A stretch of DNA of 64,000 bases. It comes from Nitrospirales bacterium (GTDB taxonomy: Bacteria > Nitrospirota > Nitrospiria > Nitrospirales > UBA8639). The position numbers and the translations under genes were made by a program. Shown one piece after another: positions 19,514 through 29,653 of the stretch; position 1 is the first letter of the stretch; every line of letters starts with the position of its first letter. The DNA lies in assembly GCA_031315865.1 (NCBI GenBank), contig JALDRJ010000002.1, forward strand, positions 2,578,001 through 2,642,000. The letters are read 5' to 3'. A model generated the notes under the pieces. That model ran no database searches. It was not told where the DNA came from and was given only the letters and a program-made list of their open reading frames with translations.

Positions 19514-21996
19514 GATGATTCCTCCTGAGTCGGTGCTGTTTCTTTGGATTGGTAGGGAAAGGTGATCAGACACGTCGTGCCTTGATTCTCCTGGCTGGTG
19601 ACATGGATTTGTCCGTTGTATTGTTGGATAATCCGACGGGCAATGGTGAGGCCCAGTCCAGCCCCCTTACCCTGTTGTTTCGTGGTGAAAAATGGATCGA
19701 AAATCTTGGAAAGTTGGGTTCGTGGGATGCCAGGTCCCGTGTCATCTATCGTGATCTGTATCACATTATCTTTGAACTGTGTGGAAATACGGAGGGTTCC
19801 CTCTCCGTTCATGGCCTGGGCGGCATTGGTGAAAATGTTGATGAAGGCTTGACGTAATTCCTGTGGATTGGCCTTGAACGATGGAAGAGACTGGTACGTG
19901 GACTGAATGTCTAAAGATGCAGTTTCATGCGATTGTTTGAGGGAATGAAGGGCCTGGTCTAGTTCCTCATTGATGTTGACCGGAGTGGCCTGTTCTTTCA
20001 ATTGTGAGGTGGCCAATCCTGTAAAATCTTTGATGATGGCCGCCATTCTCTGTCCATGCCGCACGATACTCCCCGCGTATTCTTTAATTTGCGTGAGGCT
20101 CTCTTCCTGCTGGATGGCTTCCCCGAGTCCGATGACTCCGACGAGGGGGTTGTTGAGTTCATGCCCAATCCCTGCGCTCAAGACTCCTAAGCTGGCAAGC
20201 TTTTCTTCTTTGATGAGACGGTCTTGCAGACAGCTTTCTTTCGTCATATCTCGAAAGACCAGTCCGACGCCGAGGTTTTGCCCCGGCCTTGCTTTTACCG
20301 TGAACCATTCATACCGATAGATTTGATTGTTGAGGTGAAACGCCTGCCCATCTGAGGGTGAGCTCTCGTCTGAGTGTTGTTGAAGAGGATCTCTGAAATT
20401 TGCTTCGGTGGTTGCACGTGGAGCATCGAGTGGAGTGGCGTCATCCCCGGAGTGTATATATTGCATATGAAATTCTTCGCTGAGTTTTTTCGTCGTAGAA
20501 GGGTCAGTCTTCAGGACATCAAAGAGTGATTGATGTTCAACGTGACCGTTGGTCGTGAGAGCGAGGGCTTCCCTGGAAGCCCGGTTCATATACTGGATAC
20601 GTTGTGATTGATCCAACATAATCACGGGGTCTGGGACACTATCGAGGATCTGTGCGGTCGACTCTTGAAGATACAGAACTTCTTGTGATTTTAATTCCAC
20701 TTCACTCTCAAGGCCTTTAAATGTTGAGGCCAATTGTTGATTCATCCGGTTCATTTCGTCAGCGAGTTCCTCGAGTTCGTCATTCGTTTGAATGCTGATG
20801 GGTTCTTGCCATTGTCCGCGCCCGATACCTTTGGCCGCCTCTTGGAGCCGGCGAATGGGGGTGACGATTCGACCGGCCGCCACTGCTCCCAACGAAGCGA
20901 GCAACGCGATAGAAAGCAGTCCAAAAACGGAGATCCAGGTAAACAGGTGTTCGATTGGAGCAAAGAGCTCTTCAGATGATTGCCACACAAACATATGCCA
21001 CCCCGTCCCGGTTGAGGCCATGGTGATGCGGCTGGTTGAAGGAAGGGGGGCATAGCCGATAATCGAAGAACGGACTCCGCCATGCCCATCGCTCGGAGCG
21101 GCTGTCCATCCATTATGCATAGGAGTGACGAGCGGAAGAAGTCTGGGGTCGCTGAGAGAAGTGCCTGTGGGTAAAATGGGACAACTCATGACTTTGCCAT
21201 GCCCGTCGATCAACATGACGTGACCAGTTTTTCCAAACCGAATCGTCTCGATTGAGGGGGCAAAAAATTCTTTGGACTCGTAGACCCGGTGCAAAATTCC
21301 AACGACTTGATAACGGATGCTGTCCATGATGGGTAACGAAAGCGTAAAGATATACGCGTCCAAGTTTGGATGAAAGGTCAAGTTCCCGATGTAAGGCTGG
21401 CCCACCCCATTTTTATACGCTCCTTTCCACCAAGTGTTCTGGGCGTGAGCGTAGGAGGTATCGGTGTTCAAGGTGGCGACGACTCGTCCAGCGATATCGG
21501 TGATGAAAAGCCCGAGGGTCGCTGAACGTGTGACGACAGGAATGGGATGTCCGGGGTCAACATAGGAACCGCCATAGTATCGTCGAAGGATTGTAACCAG
21601 TTCGTTTTCTGTCAGGCCTTGAATGAATGCCGGATCCTTCTGATCCCAAGCTTGTGTTTCTTGAGCGATGAGATCGCGAAGGTCTTCATCCGTATAGCCA
21701 GCAATCTCATCACGGCGTGTTTCGAGTGTATGGATGATCGTGACGTCCGTCGCGATCTGCATCGTTTGGGCAAGCTCCTCGTTGAGGATTAAATCGATTT
21801 TCCTTGCTGTTTCAGAGGCCAGGGCCTGAAAGCTCATGCCGCTGACTTCTCGGATTTCTTTCGTTCCCTGTAGGAAGGCCATGACCAGGCCGATGATGAG
21901 CGGGAGGGCGCCAACGAGGAGCATTGACAGGATGAGCTTGCGTTTCAGCCCGCGCTTCGCCTGCTCGACTTTTTCCTGTGCGTGGTCAGGCGCCAT
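19510..21996 (-). CDS. membrane sensor histidine kinase (Cache-HAMP-PAS-HisKA-HATPase)
   Basis: 828 residues. TM helix 21-43, a periplasmic Cache-like sensor of about 300 residues, TM helix 351-376, HAMP, a PAS domain around 447-580, then the kinase core: phospho-acceptor H612 in GIGHELNNPL, N-box NAAQAM, DDTGPGIP, FDPFFTTK and GKGAGLGL. No receiver domain is attached. It follows the 340-residue kinase by 18 bases and is translationally coupled to the haem protein downstream. The free receiver at 23.3 kb is a plausible phospho-partner (inference). Confidence 0.9.
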   Translation of the reverse strand: MAPDHAQEKVEQAKRGLKRKLILSMLLVGALPLIIGLVMAFLQGTKEIREVSGMSFQALASETARKIDLILNEELAQTMQIATDVTIIHTLETRRDEIAGYTDEDLRDLIAQETQAWDQKDPAFIQGLTENELVTILRRYYGGSYVDPGHPIPVVTRSATLGLFITDIAGRVVATLNTDTSYAHAQNTWWKGAYKNGVGQPYIGNLTFHPNLDAYIFTLSLPIMDSIRYQVVGILHRVYESKEFFAPSIETIRFGKTGHVMLIDGHGKVMSCPILPTGTSLSDPRLLPLVTPMHNGWTAAPSDGHGGVRSSIIGYAPLPSTSRITMASTGTGWHMFVWQSSEELFAPIEHLFTWISVFGLLSIALLASLGAVAAGRIVTPIRRLQEAAKGIGRGQWQEPISIQTNDELEELADEMNRMNQQLASTFKGLESEVELKSQEVLYLQESTAQILDSVPDPVIMLDQSQRIQYMNRASREALALTTNGHVEHQSLFDVLKTDPSTTKKLSEEFHMQYIHSGDDATPLDAPRATTEANFRDPLQQHSDESSPSDGQAFHLNNQIYRYEWFTVKARPGQNLGVGLVFRDMTKESCLQDRLIKEEKLASLGVLSAGIGHELNNPLVGVIGLGEAIQQEESLTQIKEYAGSIVRHGQRMAAIIKDFTGLATSQLKEQATPVNINEELDQALHSLKQSHETASLDIQSTYQSLPSFKANPQELRQAFINIFTNAAQAMNGEGTLRISTQFKDNVIQITIDDTGPGIPRTQLSKIFDPFFTTKQQGKGAGLGLTIARRIIQQYNGQIHVTSQENQGTTCLITFPYQSKETAPTQEESS

Positions 21997-22014
21997 GACT
22001 GTGATGCCCTTTAC

Positions 22015-23037
22015 TTAGCCAAGGGGAAGGTCGATGACAAAGGTTGTGCCTGCCCCTACTTTGCTCTCGACCGAAAGATGTCCGCCATACTTTTTGATAA
22101 TTCCTGCAACATTATAAAGTCCCAGTCCTGTGCCGCTTCCTACGGCCTTTGTCGTGAAAAATGGTTCGAATATCTTGTTGAGATTTTCTTCTGGAATGCC
22201 GCAGCCTGTGTCGGTGATCGCTATGTTCCCTCTGTTCTGTCCATGCCAGGAGGACAGCGAGAGGGTGCCTTTGCCTTCCATGGCATGGATGGCATTCGTC
22301 ATGAGATTGACAAAGACTTGAAAGAGCTCGTCAGGATTTGCGAGGACGTGCAGGTGTTCTTCATAGTTGCGGATGACGGTGAGATCTTGAAGAAATGTGG
22401 CGAATTGAGCGATTTTTAAGGCCTCATCCATCGTCGTACTGACCATGATGGGGATGGCATCCCGGGGTTTCGCCGTTCTCGAATACTGCGTGAGATTCTG
22501 ACAAATTTTTTGAATTCGCTTGCCGGCGTCGATAATGCTTGCCGCTTGCTCATGGATGATGGAGAGGTCCGTTTCCTCTTGAATGTGTTCGGCGAAGGCC
22601 AAGAGAATGTACAAGGGATTGTTGATGTCGTGAGCGATACCCGAGGCAAAGGTGCCCATCCCGGCCAGTTTTTCTGCCTGAAACAATTGCGCCTGCATCT
22701 GAGACTCGTGTTGAACGAGATCCCATAAGACCTTAGAGGCTGCCCCGCCTAATGCTTCTGTCTCGGGTGATTTCTGGGTGGCCACGAGATGATCGATTTG
22801 AGGATCTCCCGTCACGTTGACGATCAAATGGATGTTTGGGTTCCGGATGAGCGAGAAAGGGTCTTGAGTCGTCGGAATGTTCAGGCGTTTGGCGTAATGA
22901 AGTGCAGGCGCTGAAGCGTCTTGATCCGCAATGCCGACGACCTCCACTCCAGGCAGTCGAGTGAAGAGTTCTAGGAGAGCGGTGCCCCCTTTGCCAGCTC
23001 CTAAAATAACGATTGTCGTGCGATTATCGGTGTTCAT
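22015..23037 (-). CDS. Rossmann-fold domain fused to a soluble histidine kinase
   Basis: 340 residues. The N-terminus looks like a dinucleotide-binding domain, not a PAS or GAF sensor: [15 protein letters not shown] (residues 9-24), an acidic end of strand two (GIADQD) and an oxidoreductase-like VNVTGDPQ. It is joined near residue 115 to a full kinase: H136 in [11 protein letters not shown]-box [31 protein letters not shown]. There is no membrane segment, so it should be cytoplasmic. NAD(P)/NAD(P)H or a related ligand may be the input (inference). It lies directly upstream of the 828-residue kinase. Confidence 0.85.
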   Translation of the reverse strand: MNTDNRTTIVILGAGKGGTALLELFTRLPGVEVVGIADQDASAPALHYAKRLNIPTTQDPFSLIRNPNIHLIVNVTGDPQIDHLVATQKSPETEALGGAASKVLWDLVQHESQMQAQLFQAEKLAGMGTFASGIAHDINNPLYILLAFAEHIQEETDLSIIHEQAASIIDAGKRIQKICQNLTQYSRTAKPRDAIPIMVSTTMDEALKIAQFATFLQDLTVIRNYEEHLHVLANPDELFQVFVNLMTNAIHAMEGKGTLSLSSWHGQNRGNIAITDTGCGIPEENLNKIFEPFFTTKAVGSGTGLGLYNVAGIIKKYGGHLSVESKVGAGTTFVIDLPLG

Positions 23038-23125
23038 GGTGCCGTTCGAAGAATCGGTCGATTGGGATGAAGCAGAGACATTTCATTGCTCAACGGATTC
23101 AGATGATCGGTTACAGCGGAAGAGG

Positions 23126-23193
23126 AGAAGCACCTCCGACCCCCGACCCCACCTCAGCTCTCCCTGTTTGAGGGAGGACTGGGGTGAAGCGAG
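23126..23193. repeat. REP-like GC-rich imperfect hairpin
   Basis: Between two signalling genes lies a pyrimidine-rich then purine-rich stretch with CTCCCT-GTTTG-AGGGAG as its inner stem and CCCCA/TGGGG as outer arms. This resembles repetitive extragenic palindromes. Only one copy is seen in the window, so the repeat assignment is tentative; an attenuator or mRNA-stabilising hairpin for the minus-strand cluster is the alternative. Confidence 0.35.
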
Positions 23194-23284
23194 TATAGGA
23201 GAACGCATACGATAGTTATTATATCAATAGGCAACCCTCCGATTCTCATTCACGACGCGGTGAATGAGAAGGTTTCTCTTCTGG

Positions 23285-23719
23285 CTAAAATCCTCGAACT
23301 TGCCGTTGTTCCATGGCTTGAGCGACGGCAGATCGAAGTTTTTCGGCTTCGACTGGTTTGACCAGATAATCGACGATGCCATGTTTGAGCATGGATGTGG
23401 CCATCTCCATGTCAGGAAATCCTGTGAGAACGATCAATGGTACGCTTGGCCATTCCTTTTTGTAGTAATTGATCACATCGATTCCGTTCATGTTGGGCAT
23501 GCGAATATCCGTGATAATCAGGCTCAACAACATTGAGTTCTCATCTTTTTTCATCGTTTCAATGGCTTGTGCGCCATCTTCGGCCTCGATCACCTCATAT
23601 CCGGCCTTTTCCAACGTCATTCGCACGACCTTCCTGACATCGGGTTCGTCATCGACCACAAGGACAAGTCCTTGAGAGTCTCGCCCACTAAACATCCCGG
23701 CAGATTTGGATTCAGACAT
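23285..23719 (-). CDS. single-domain response regulator
   Basis: 144 residues: one receiver domain and no output domain. Acidic pocket VVDDEPD, phospho-acceptor Asp in IITDIRMP, switch Thr in VLTGFP, and the Lys in VKPV. A GAGGAGG site seven bases before the ATG fixes the start. It sits between histidine kinases that lack receivers and probably acts as shared phosphotransfer partner or CheY-like effector (inference). Confidence 0.9.
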   Translation of the reverse strand: MSESKSAGMFSGRDSQGLVLVVDDEPDVRKVVRMTLEKAGYEVIEAEDGAQAIETMKKDENSMLLSLIITDIRMPNMNGIDVINYYKKEWPSVPLIVLTGFPDMEMATSMLKHGIVDYLVKPVEAEKLRSAVAQAMEQRQVRGF

Positions 23720-23825
23720 GAAATTCCTCCTCGGTTAATAGTGTGTGAAATTCCTCAAGTATCTTTTCACTATTTACCTGAAAAATCAATACATCGGCAA
23801 TGATTCGTCATAAGGAGGGCATGAT

Positions 23826-26348
23826 TCAGCCTTCTTGGACTGATGGCCCTTCGAACGCCTGTATCTCGGGGGCGGGGACAGTGAGTGGCAGGGTGATCAA
23901 AAACGTGGTGCCGACCCCCTGTTGGCTATGGACAGAGATGGTTCCCCCATGATCATCAATGGCATCTTTGACGATCTTCGTTCCGAGCCCGGTTCCTCCT
24001 GCTTTTCGACTGATCGCCTTTTCGGTGAACAGGCTGTCCCGAACTTCAGGGAGCATGCCGTATCCGGTGTCAGTGATCGTCAGCTTGATCGCGGGAGAAT
24101 CCGTCATGGATTCACCGGCGATCGTGATGGTTCCACCGGGGGGAGTTTCAGGGATAGCATTATTGACCAAGTTATATAACGCATTGAAGAGTCGATTCTC
24201 GTCCGCCTGAATCCGTGGCAGAGAGTCAAGCTCGCGGGTCTCAAGCGTGAGCCCTTTCTCTCTCGCGCAGAGATGTAGAGAGTCAATCACGTTTTTGACG
24301 ATTTCTGAAATCCTACAGTGAACGAAGTGAGGAGGGGTCAGCGATCCTTTAACCGTATTGGCTATTTCACGTACTCGATTATGAAGTCGACGCGTGTTGC
24401 TGATGACGACGGAGAGGGCCTCAGCCGCAAAATTCTTCGTGGCTTCCGTTTCTGTCGGGCTGCGATGTGGCAGGTTTGTAAAATGCTCTCGAAGCTCTTC
24501 CTCTATGAGCGTGGCCCCACTCAGGACAGGCATGAGCATATTTTTCATGTCATGAGCCACGTCTCCCAAGGCCCGTGTCACTTCTGCCAGTCTGGTCTCT
24601 TTGAGGAGCTGTTCGGCCATGCGCTTTTGCTCTGTGAGGTCTTGAAAGCTCGTAATCGCTCCCGTGAGGCGTTGATTTTCCCAAACGGGTGTGCTCGTGT
24701 ATTTTGCGGAAAAACGAGAGAGGTCTTTGCGCCAGAACCATTCGGTGTCGCTCTGATGGCTTTTTCCGGTCTTCTCGATTACGCACATTGGGCAGCATTC
24801 ATTCGCCGTTGGTTTTTCCCCGGCCTTCGAGTGATGGATGACGGTATGGACCGAACGTCCGATGAGTTCATCAGCCTCATAACCCAAAAGCCGCGCTCCG
24901 GCCGGGTTGATGAACGTGATGTGGCAATCGCGGTCCAAGCCATAGATGCCTTCTCCAGCCGAAGACAAGATTTGTTCGCTGTGTCGAGAAAGTCTCTGGT
25001 GAGCGTTGTGTAGCATTGCGTGCTCGATGACCAGTGTAATGCGGTGGCCGATCATGTCAAGGCTGTTTATGGCAAACGTGCATAAGGGCTGGTCAGAAAA
25101 CATGGCCATGACGCCCAGCAATCGTTGATCTCGCATCAACGGATAGCCGGCGAAGGCGACAAAACTTTCACGGTTCGCCCATACCTGGTCTGGAATGGAG
25201 GGGTCTCCTCTGATCGTGTTCGAGAAAAGAGGTTGTTTGGTTTCGGCAATTTTTCCGATTATGTGTTGTCCCACGGGAATTCTGGCATGCGGGCCGTTGA
25301 TGTGAGCCGACTGTCCGGCGCTGGCCTGAAGTTCTAAGACTTGAGTCGTTTGGTTGAGAGTCCATATGTGCGCAAACTTGGCGCCGAGATGCCGGACCAT
25401 GGCTTCTGTGCACCCTTGTAGCAGCCGTGCAAGAGGTTGATTGCGTGACAGCGCCTGTCCGATGTCCGAGTCCAAGGCTAACGTCCGGCGGTGTTCCAGA
25501 AGCTCCATTTCCGCCAGCCTGCGAGCGGAGATATTTCGGATGACGCCACAATAAAATTGTTCCGTTGACCCTGGTGAGCACGTCAGAGACAGTTCAATGG
25601 GAAATTCCTCTCCTCCTTTCCGTAATCCATGCAGTTCATACGTTTTTTCGGTGGTCTGTTTGCGAGGATGCGAGTTGACTTTCTGTAACCCTTGGGCATG
25701 TCTCTGACGGTACCGTTCAGGCATCAGGAGTGTGAGTGGTTGACCAATGACTTCCGTCGTGGTGTACCCGAACATCTGTTTCGCGGCCTTATTCCACGAT
25801 AAAATATGGCCCTCCGGGTCTCCGAGAATAATCGCATCACGAGCCGTTTCCATGATGGATTGGTAACGCTCCGCGCGAACCATCAACCTCCGCGTCGCAT
25901 GGCGGGCGACGTTCCTCAGTTCTCCGATCGTGGAAACTCGGTCGAGGGTCTTGGTGAGTTCTTGTTCTTGGAGTGGTTTGCTCAATACGGCAAACGCTCC
26001 AAGCTTGATGAGATCCGTTTGGTCATTGGTGTAAGGGTGAGTGATGAGAATGATAATTGGGAGGAAGGGATCTATTTGCGTAATGGCATGAAGCAGGGAC
26101 GCTTGCTGGGATTTTCCCCCGTCAATATCCAGGATGATGGCTGCGTAACGTGTCGTTCGCATCAATGCCATCACCTCGCATTCGGTTTGAACTGTGGTGA
26201 TGTGGTAATCCGCACGTTGAAGTTGAGCGATCATCTCTGTCGAAGGTGTGAGAGTATCAGTGCGCAGCAATATCGCAGGTCGTTCGTGAGAATGTGGAGT
26301 GGCATCCATGGGAGCGGATGGCGTGGTCTTTATGACAAGATGTTTCAT
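23826..26348 (-). CDS. hybrid-type sensor kinase (REC-PAS-GAF-PAS-HisKA-HATPase)
   Basis: About 840 residues from the ATG at 26348; longer and shorter starts exist (26462, 26309) and none has a clear ribosome site. An N-terminal receiver-like domain (25-140) keeps the acceptor Asp (ILDID, near 74) and the Lys (SKP, near 124) but lacks the usual acidic pair at its start. Then PAS (158-280), GAF (300-450), a second PAS (453-575) containing a CCPMC cluster, and the kinase core with H599 in VAHDMKNML, DTGYGM and GGTGLG. No membrane helices, so cytoplasmic. It heads the minus-strand signalling cluster. Confidence 0.85.
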   Translation of the reverse strand: MKHLVIKTTPSAPMDATPHSHERPAILLRTDTLTPSTEMIAQLQRADYHITTVQTECEVMALMRTTRYAAIILDIDGGKSQQASLLHAITQIDPFLPIIILITHPYTNDQTDLIKLGAFAVLSKPLQEQELTKTLDRVSTIGELRNVARHATRRLMVRAERYQSIMETARDAIILGDPEGHILSWNKAAKQMFGYTTTEVIGQPLTLLMPERYRQRHAQGLQKVNSHPRKQTTEKTYELHGLRKGGEEFPIELSLTCSPGSTEQFYCGVIRNISARRLAEMELLEHRRTLALDSDIGQALSRNQPLARLLQGCTEAMVRHLGAKFAHIWTLNQTTQVLELQASAGQSAHINGPHARIPVGQHIIGKIAETKQPLFSNTIRGDPSIPDQVWANRESFVAFAGYPLMRDQRLLGVMAMFSDQPLCTFAINSLDMIGHRITLVIEHAMLHNAHQRLSRHSEQILSSAGEGIYGLDRDCHITFINPAGARLLGYEADELIGRSVHTVIHHSKAGEKPTANECCPMCVIEKTGKSHQSDTEWFWRKDLSRFSAKYTSTPVWENQRLTGAITSFQDLTEQKRMAEQLLKETRLAEVTRALGDVAHDMKNMLMPVLSGATLIEEELREHFTNLPHRSPTETEATKNFAAEALSVVISNTRRLHNRVREIANTVKGSLTPPHFVHCRISEIVKNVIDSLHLCAREKGLTLETRELDSLPRIQADENRLFNALYNLVNNAIPETPPGGTITIAGESMTDSPAIKLTITDTGYGMLPEVRDSLFTEKAISRKAGGTGLGTKIVKDAIDDHGGTISVHSQQGVGTTFLITLPLTVPAPEIQAFEGPSVQEG

Positions 26349-26581
26349 GATGAAAATAAAAGCAAGACTGATTCCATTTCTCTTTTCTCGATCACTGGTG
26401 CTTAGCATGGAAAAATTCGAGGGGAAACCGTAACAGAACGGGGAGTTGCGAGGCCGAGACACATCGTGTGCGTTCGGCTTATCGAGTATCCGTTTGGATA
26501 CAAAGGGTCATCAAAGAGATACAACTGCCAGGTTGTGACGGAGCGGTATCATTGCGAGAAGAAGAAGCAGAAAAGGAGCGT

Positions 26582-26911
26582 TCAAGGAGATAGCGTATCG
26601 TGATTCCATGTTTCGATGGCTGCGTGAAGAGATTCGCCTGAACGAATATTCATAGAGGATTGATTAAGTAGCTGTTCGATCGCCGATAGCAAGGTGATGG
26701 GAGAGAGTCCATGAGGACAATTGAGGCATTTCTGGGTCGCGCTGTACCCGACATCAATATGCCAAGCATCAACATCAACGTTCATCCCTGCAAGCGAGGT
26801 AACGCAGTCGACGATAAACAGCGCCTCATGTTGCCGGCAACGCCGGCCGATGGGTTCAATGGGTTGGAATGTCCCCACGGAACTTCTATTTCCTGCCGAT
26901 TGTATCGAATT
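26582..26911 (-). pseudogene. remnant of an alanine/serine-glyoxylate aminotransferase
   Basis: About 98 codons match the central part of this PLP family: a QPIEPIG segment, FIVDCVTSLAGMNVDVDAW, and HIDVGYSATQKCL followed by CPHGLSP, where the Lys of SATQKC would bind PLP. The aminotransferase is normally near 380 residues; both N- and C-terminal thirds are absent. Similarity fades upstream of about 26911 and the frame stops at 26582. I read this as a gene relic. Full-length enzyme genes are not present in the window. Confidence 0.7.
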
Positions 26912-27094
26912 CGTGTCGAAGATGGCTAGAAACAGGCAGGAAGGGGCAGCAACCTCGCATGTGCTAGGAATACCTGAAACCCACTGGTCAGATCTTTTAG
27001 AGGAAGTTGTATACTAGCTCCATGGGTTGTATCAATTGTTGTATAGAAAAACGGATGTCATAAAGGCTGCGAATGAGAGGTTTGTAGGTAAATC

Positions 27095-28612
27095 GTGAAT
27101 GATGAATCGTCGATAGAAGGAAACACCGTGGAAATCAATCAAGACCGTGATTGCCAAGGACAGGATCGGCAACCTGTCGGATTTTCCCCGGTATGGACGG
27201 TGATCTCCACGGCCGTCGTGATGATGGGGATTGGCCTGCTTGTCTGGTCGTATGATTCTTTGACCGGCCTCGAAAATGCCGAGAACCCTGAACGCGCCTT
27301 GTCACACATCGCCAGTCGATCGATGGACCTGGAGTCGATGGTCTCTCGAGCGTCGACCTGGGAGCAGACATTGTATCGGGCCCTCAATGGCAAAGATGAC
27401 AGCGCTACGCAACTGATGGCCTGGTATCAGGAGTTGGCCGGTGAATCACCGGACCCTTTGGTTGCCTTGTATACTGGCGTCTTGGAGGCCGAGACGGGAA
27501 ACCTTGCGGCCATGACAGAACGTCTTCAAACATGGAATGATCGAGAGGAACCTTACGTCTTCTTCAAACAGCTACTCGATGCGGCCTACGGAACGGGCAC
27601 ACTGGACCGTGAGGCATGGATGCTTCTTCAGTCTCGTTTAGCGGAGGAAGTTCCAAACAATTGGTTTTACCGACGGTTGGCTGAGAAACTTGCTCTACAT
27701 GTTCATGTGAAAGAGGCCTCATTGCTGGCAAGTATGCAGGATTCACAAGAGAGCACACGACACGATCTCTTCCTCCGGAACCGTCTTGCGATGTTGGTCG
27801 AAATAAGCGCGGCGTTGATCAGTGTGATTGCGCTGGTCAGTCTCCTGGTGCTCGGTTATCGAAAAGGCAGCGACCTCTTGCGAATCAGTCATGCGGCGCT
27901 GCCGCCCCCGTGGTTAGGCCAAGACGGCTTCGCGGTGTTGATGAGAGGCGGCGCTTTGACATTCCTGTTGTTGACGGCACTCGGTGCAGTTCTCGGTGCG
28001 TATCTGAGTCTGGTCGAGAGCACGTTCGACGTCAAGCTGATGGAATTGGTCAGTGCGACGGTGTTATACGCGCCAATTCCGATGTTGGTTTACTTCTATC
28101 TTCTTCGTCCGAAAGGACGATCCTTGAGCGATGTCTTTGGCTTGCGAGTGCATGCCAAGAAATGGGGCATGCTGTTCCTCACGGTCTTCTCCCTGTTCGC
28201 CGGAGGGTTACTGGGCGATGTGGTCATTAGTCTTGGCGGTGACGCGTTCGGAAAGTCGACCCATTGGACGGAGTGGTTTCATGATAGTTTAGTGTGGGGG
28301 GGCGCAGGCGAATTGATGATATTGTTCTTTGAGGTGGTGGTCTTGGCTCCCGTCTTTGAAGAGTTTATTTTTCGTGGCATGGTCTTCGGGAGTTTACGGC
28401 GGTACGTTGGGTGGTTGCCTGCAGCGCTCTTAAGCACGATCATTTTTTCTGTCGTGCATGGATATGGGGTCGTGGGATTTTTCGCCGTAGCTTGGAGTGG
28501 GTTTTTATGGGCGTGGGCATATGAGAAAACCGGAAGCCTTATTCCCGGCATCCTCGCCCATGCCATGAATAATTTGGTGTTTTTCATGAATCTCTTGGTG
28601 GTATTCCGATAG
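27095..28612 (+). CDS. CPBP-family intramembrane metalloprotease
   Basis: 505 residues starting at a GTG with an AGG site six bases upstream. One N-terminal membrane helix (about 30-50), a ~150-residue soluble region rich in helices, then a multi-helix C-terminal domain with the three CPBP/Abi motifs: EEFIFRG followed by LRR, FSVVHGYG, and HAMNN. Family members (Rce1-like) cleave near membranes or act in bacteriocin immunity and envelope maintenance. The long soluble N-terminal insertion is unusual. The gene stands alone between an aminotransferase relic and a convergent SDR. Confidence 0.88.
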   Translation: MNDESSIEGNTVEINQDRDCQGQDRQPVGFSPVWTVISTAVVMMGIGLLVWSYDSLTGLENAENPERALSHIASRSMDLESMVSRASTWEQTLYRALNGKDDSATQLMAWYQELAGESPDPLVALYTGVLEAETGNLAAMTERLQTWNDREEPYVFFKQLLDAAYGTGTLDREAWMLLQSRLAEEVPNNWFYRRLAEKLALHVHVKEASLLASMQDSQESTRHDLFLRNRLAMLVEISAALISVIALVSLLVLGYRKGSDLLRISHAALPPPWLGQDGFAVLMRGGALTFLLLTALGAVLGAYLSLVESTFDVKLMELVSATVLYAPIPMLVYFYLLRPKGRSLSDVFGLRVHAKKWGMLFLTVFSLFAGGLLGDVVISLGGDAFGKSTHWTEWFHDSLVWGGAGELMILFFEVVVLAPVFEEFIFRGMVFGSLRRYVGWLPAALLSTIIFSVVHGYGVVGFFAVAWSGFLWAWAYEKTGSLIPGILAHAMNNLVFFMNLLVVFR

Positions 28613-28697
28613 GCCATAGGAGGAATGTCAGGTGGAAAAGACCAAATGAAAACCTGTTCGATCCCAAGAAGATGTTTTTCACCTTTTCGTATCGTGG

Positions 28698-29507
28698 TCA
28701 TTTTTTATGTTGGCATCTGCCTTGTTCGATTTCATCAAGGGCCTGATACAGATCAGGATAGAGGAACGAAGCATACAGCGTGGCCTGAAGCTTGTTGATA
28801 GTAAGACGTTTGCCGGAGTGCTTGGCTGGTGAAGGCGGATAAGGCCCCAGCATCCAGCGTTTTGATGCTTCCGTAAAAATCTCAGACCATTGACGGGGAT
28901 GCCCATCGCTGACGATATAGGTTTCACCGTCGACGGCTTTGTCGAGCGCGGCTAAGCAAATCTCTGCCACATCCTCGATATGAATGAGGTTGACGAATTG
29001 AGTCCTATTGGCCACTTTCCCCTTTCGAATCCAATCCAACACATGGCGATCGGGGCCATACAGCCCAGCCAGCCGTAACAGGACCGCACCGCAAGATTTT
29101 CTGATGTCTTCTTCACTCTGCACCCGTGGAAGAGCGATGTTCAACGGCGTGCTTTCGTCCACTGGGTTGTGGCGTTCCTTCCCATAGGCCGAGGTGCTGC
29201 CGAGCAGAATCAGCCGGCCTCCATGGCGATATCTCTGGTCGAGGAATTGTTTGGCCTTTGCTTGAGGGAGGGCAGGAAAGCACCATATGACATGAGCATC
29301 ACGAGGGATGTTGTCCCAAGTATTCTGATCATCTAAGTTGAAGGTCAGTCGATCCATTGGGTGAATATGGCCGAGATGGGTCTCAGGCGATCGGCTGGTC
29401 GCGTATGTACGCCATCCTTGGGTTTTGGCAAGAGGATAAAGAACTTTTCCCGTGTATCCAGCGCCCAGAATGACGAGTGAACGAGGCTGACGATGATGAG
29501 AGGTCAC
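28698..29507 (-). CDS. SDR-type NAD(P)-binding protein (YeeZ-like)
   Basis: About 269 residues from a GTG at 29507, which puts the Rossmann motif ILGAGYTGKVLYPL near residue 13; an ATG at 29588 would add an unlikely 27-residue leader. LLGSTSAYG and a LRLAGLYGPDRH segment follow, as in the atypical extended SDRs related to YeeZ. The substrate is unknown. It converges with the CPBP protease; the gene upstream on the same strand is a carbonic anhydrase-like protein 66 bases or more away. Confidence 0.75.
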   Translation of the reverse strand: MTSHHRQPRSLVILGAGYTGKVLYPLAKTQGWRTYATSRSPETHLGHIHPMDRLTFNLDDQNTWDNIPRDAHVIWCFPALPQAKAKQFLDQRYRHGGRLILLGSTSAYGKERHNPVDESTPLNIALPRVQSEEDIRKSCGAVLLRLAGLYGPDRHVLDWIRKGKVANRTQFVNLIHIEDVAEICLAALDKAVDGETYIVSDGHPRQWSEIFTEASKRWMLGPYPPSPAKHSGKRLTINKLQATLYASFLYPDLYQALDEIEQGRCQHKK

Positions 29508-29653
29508 AAGACTTGTGCTACGGAAGCCGTTAAGCTGGTTTTCTGGTGTGAACCCGGCCGCATAGCAGAGGATAAACCGATGGCCCATTCATGTGACGCA
29601 CGGCATGGGAGCCATGAGTGAGTAGGATCGGACGGTGTTGTATATTTGGTGGT

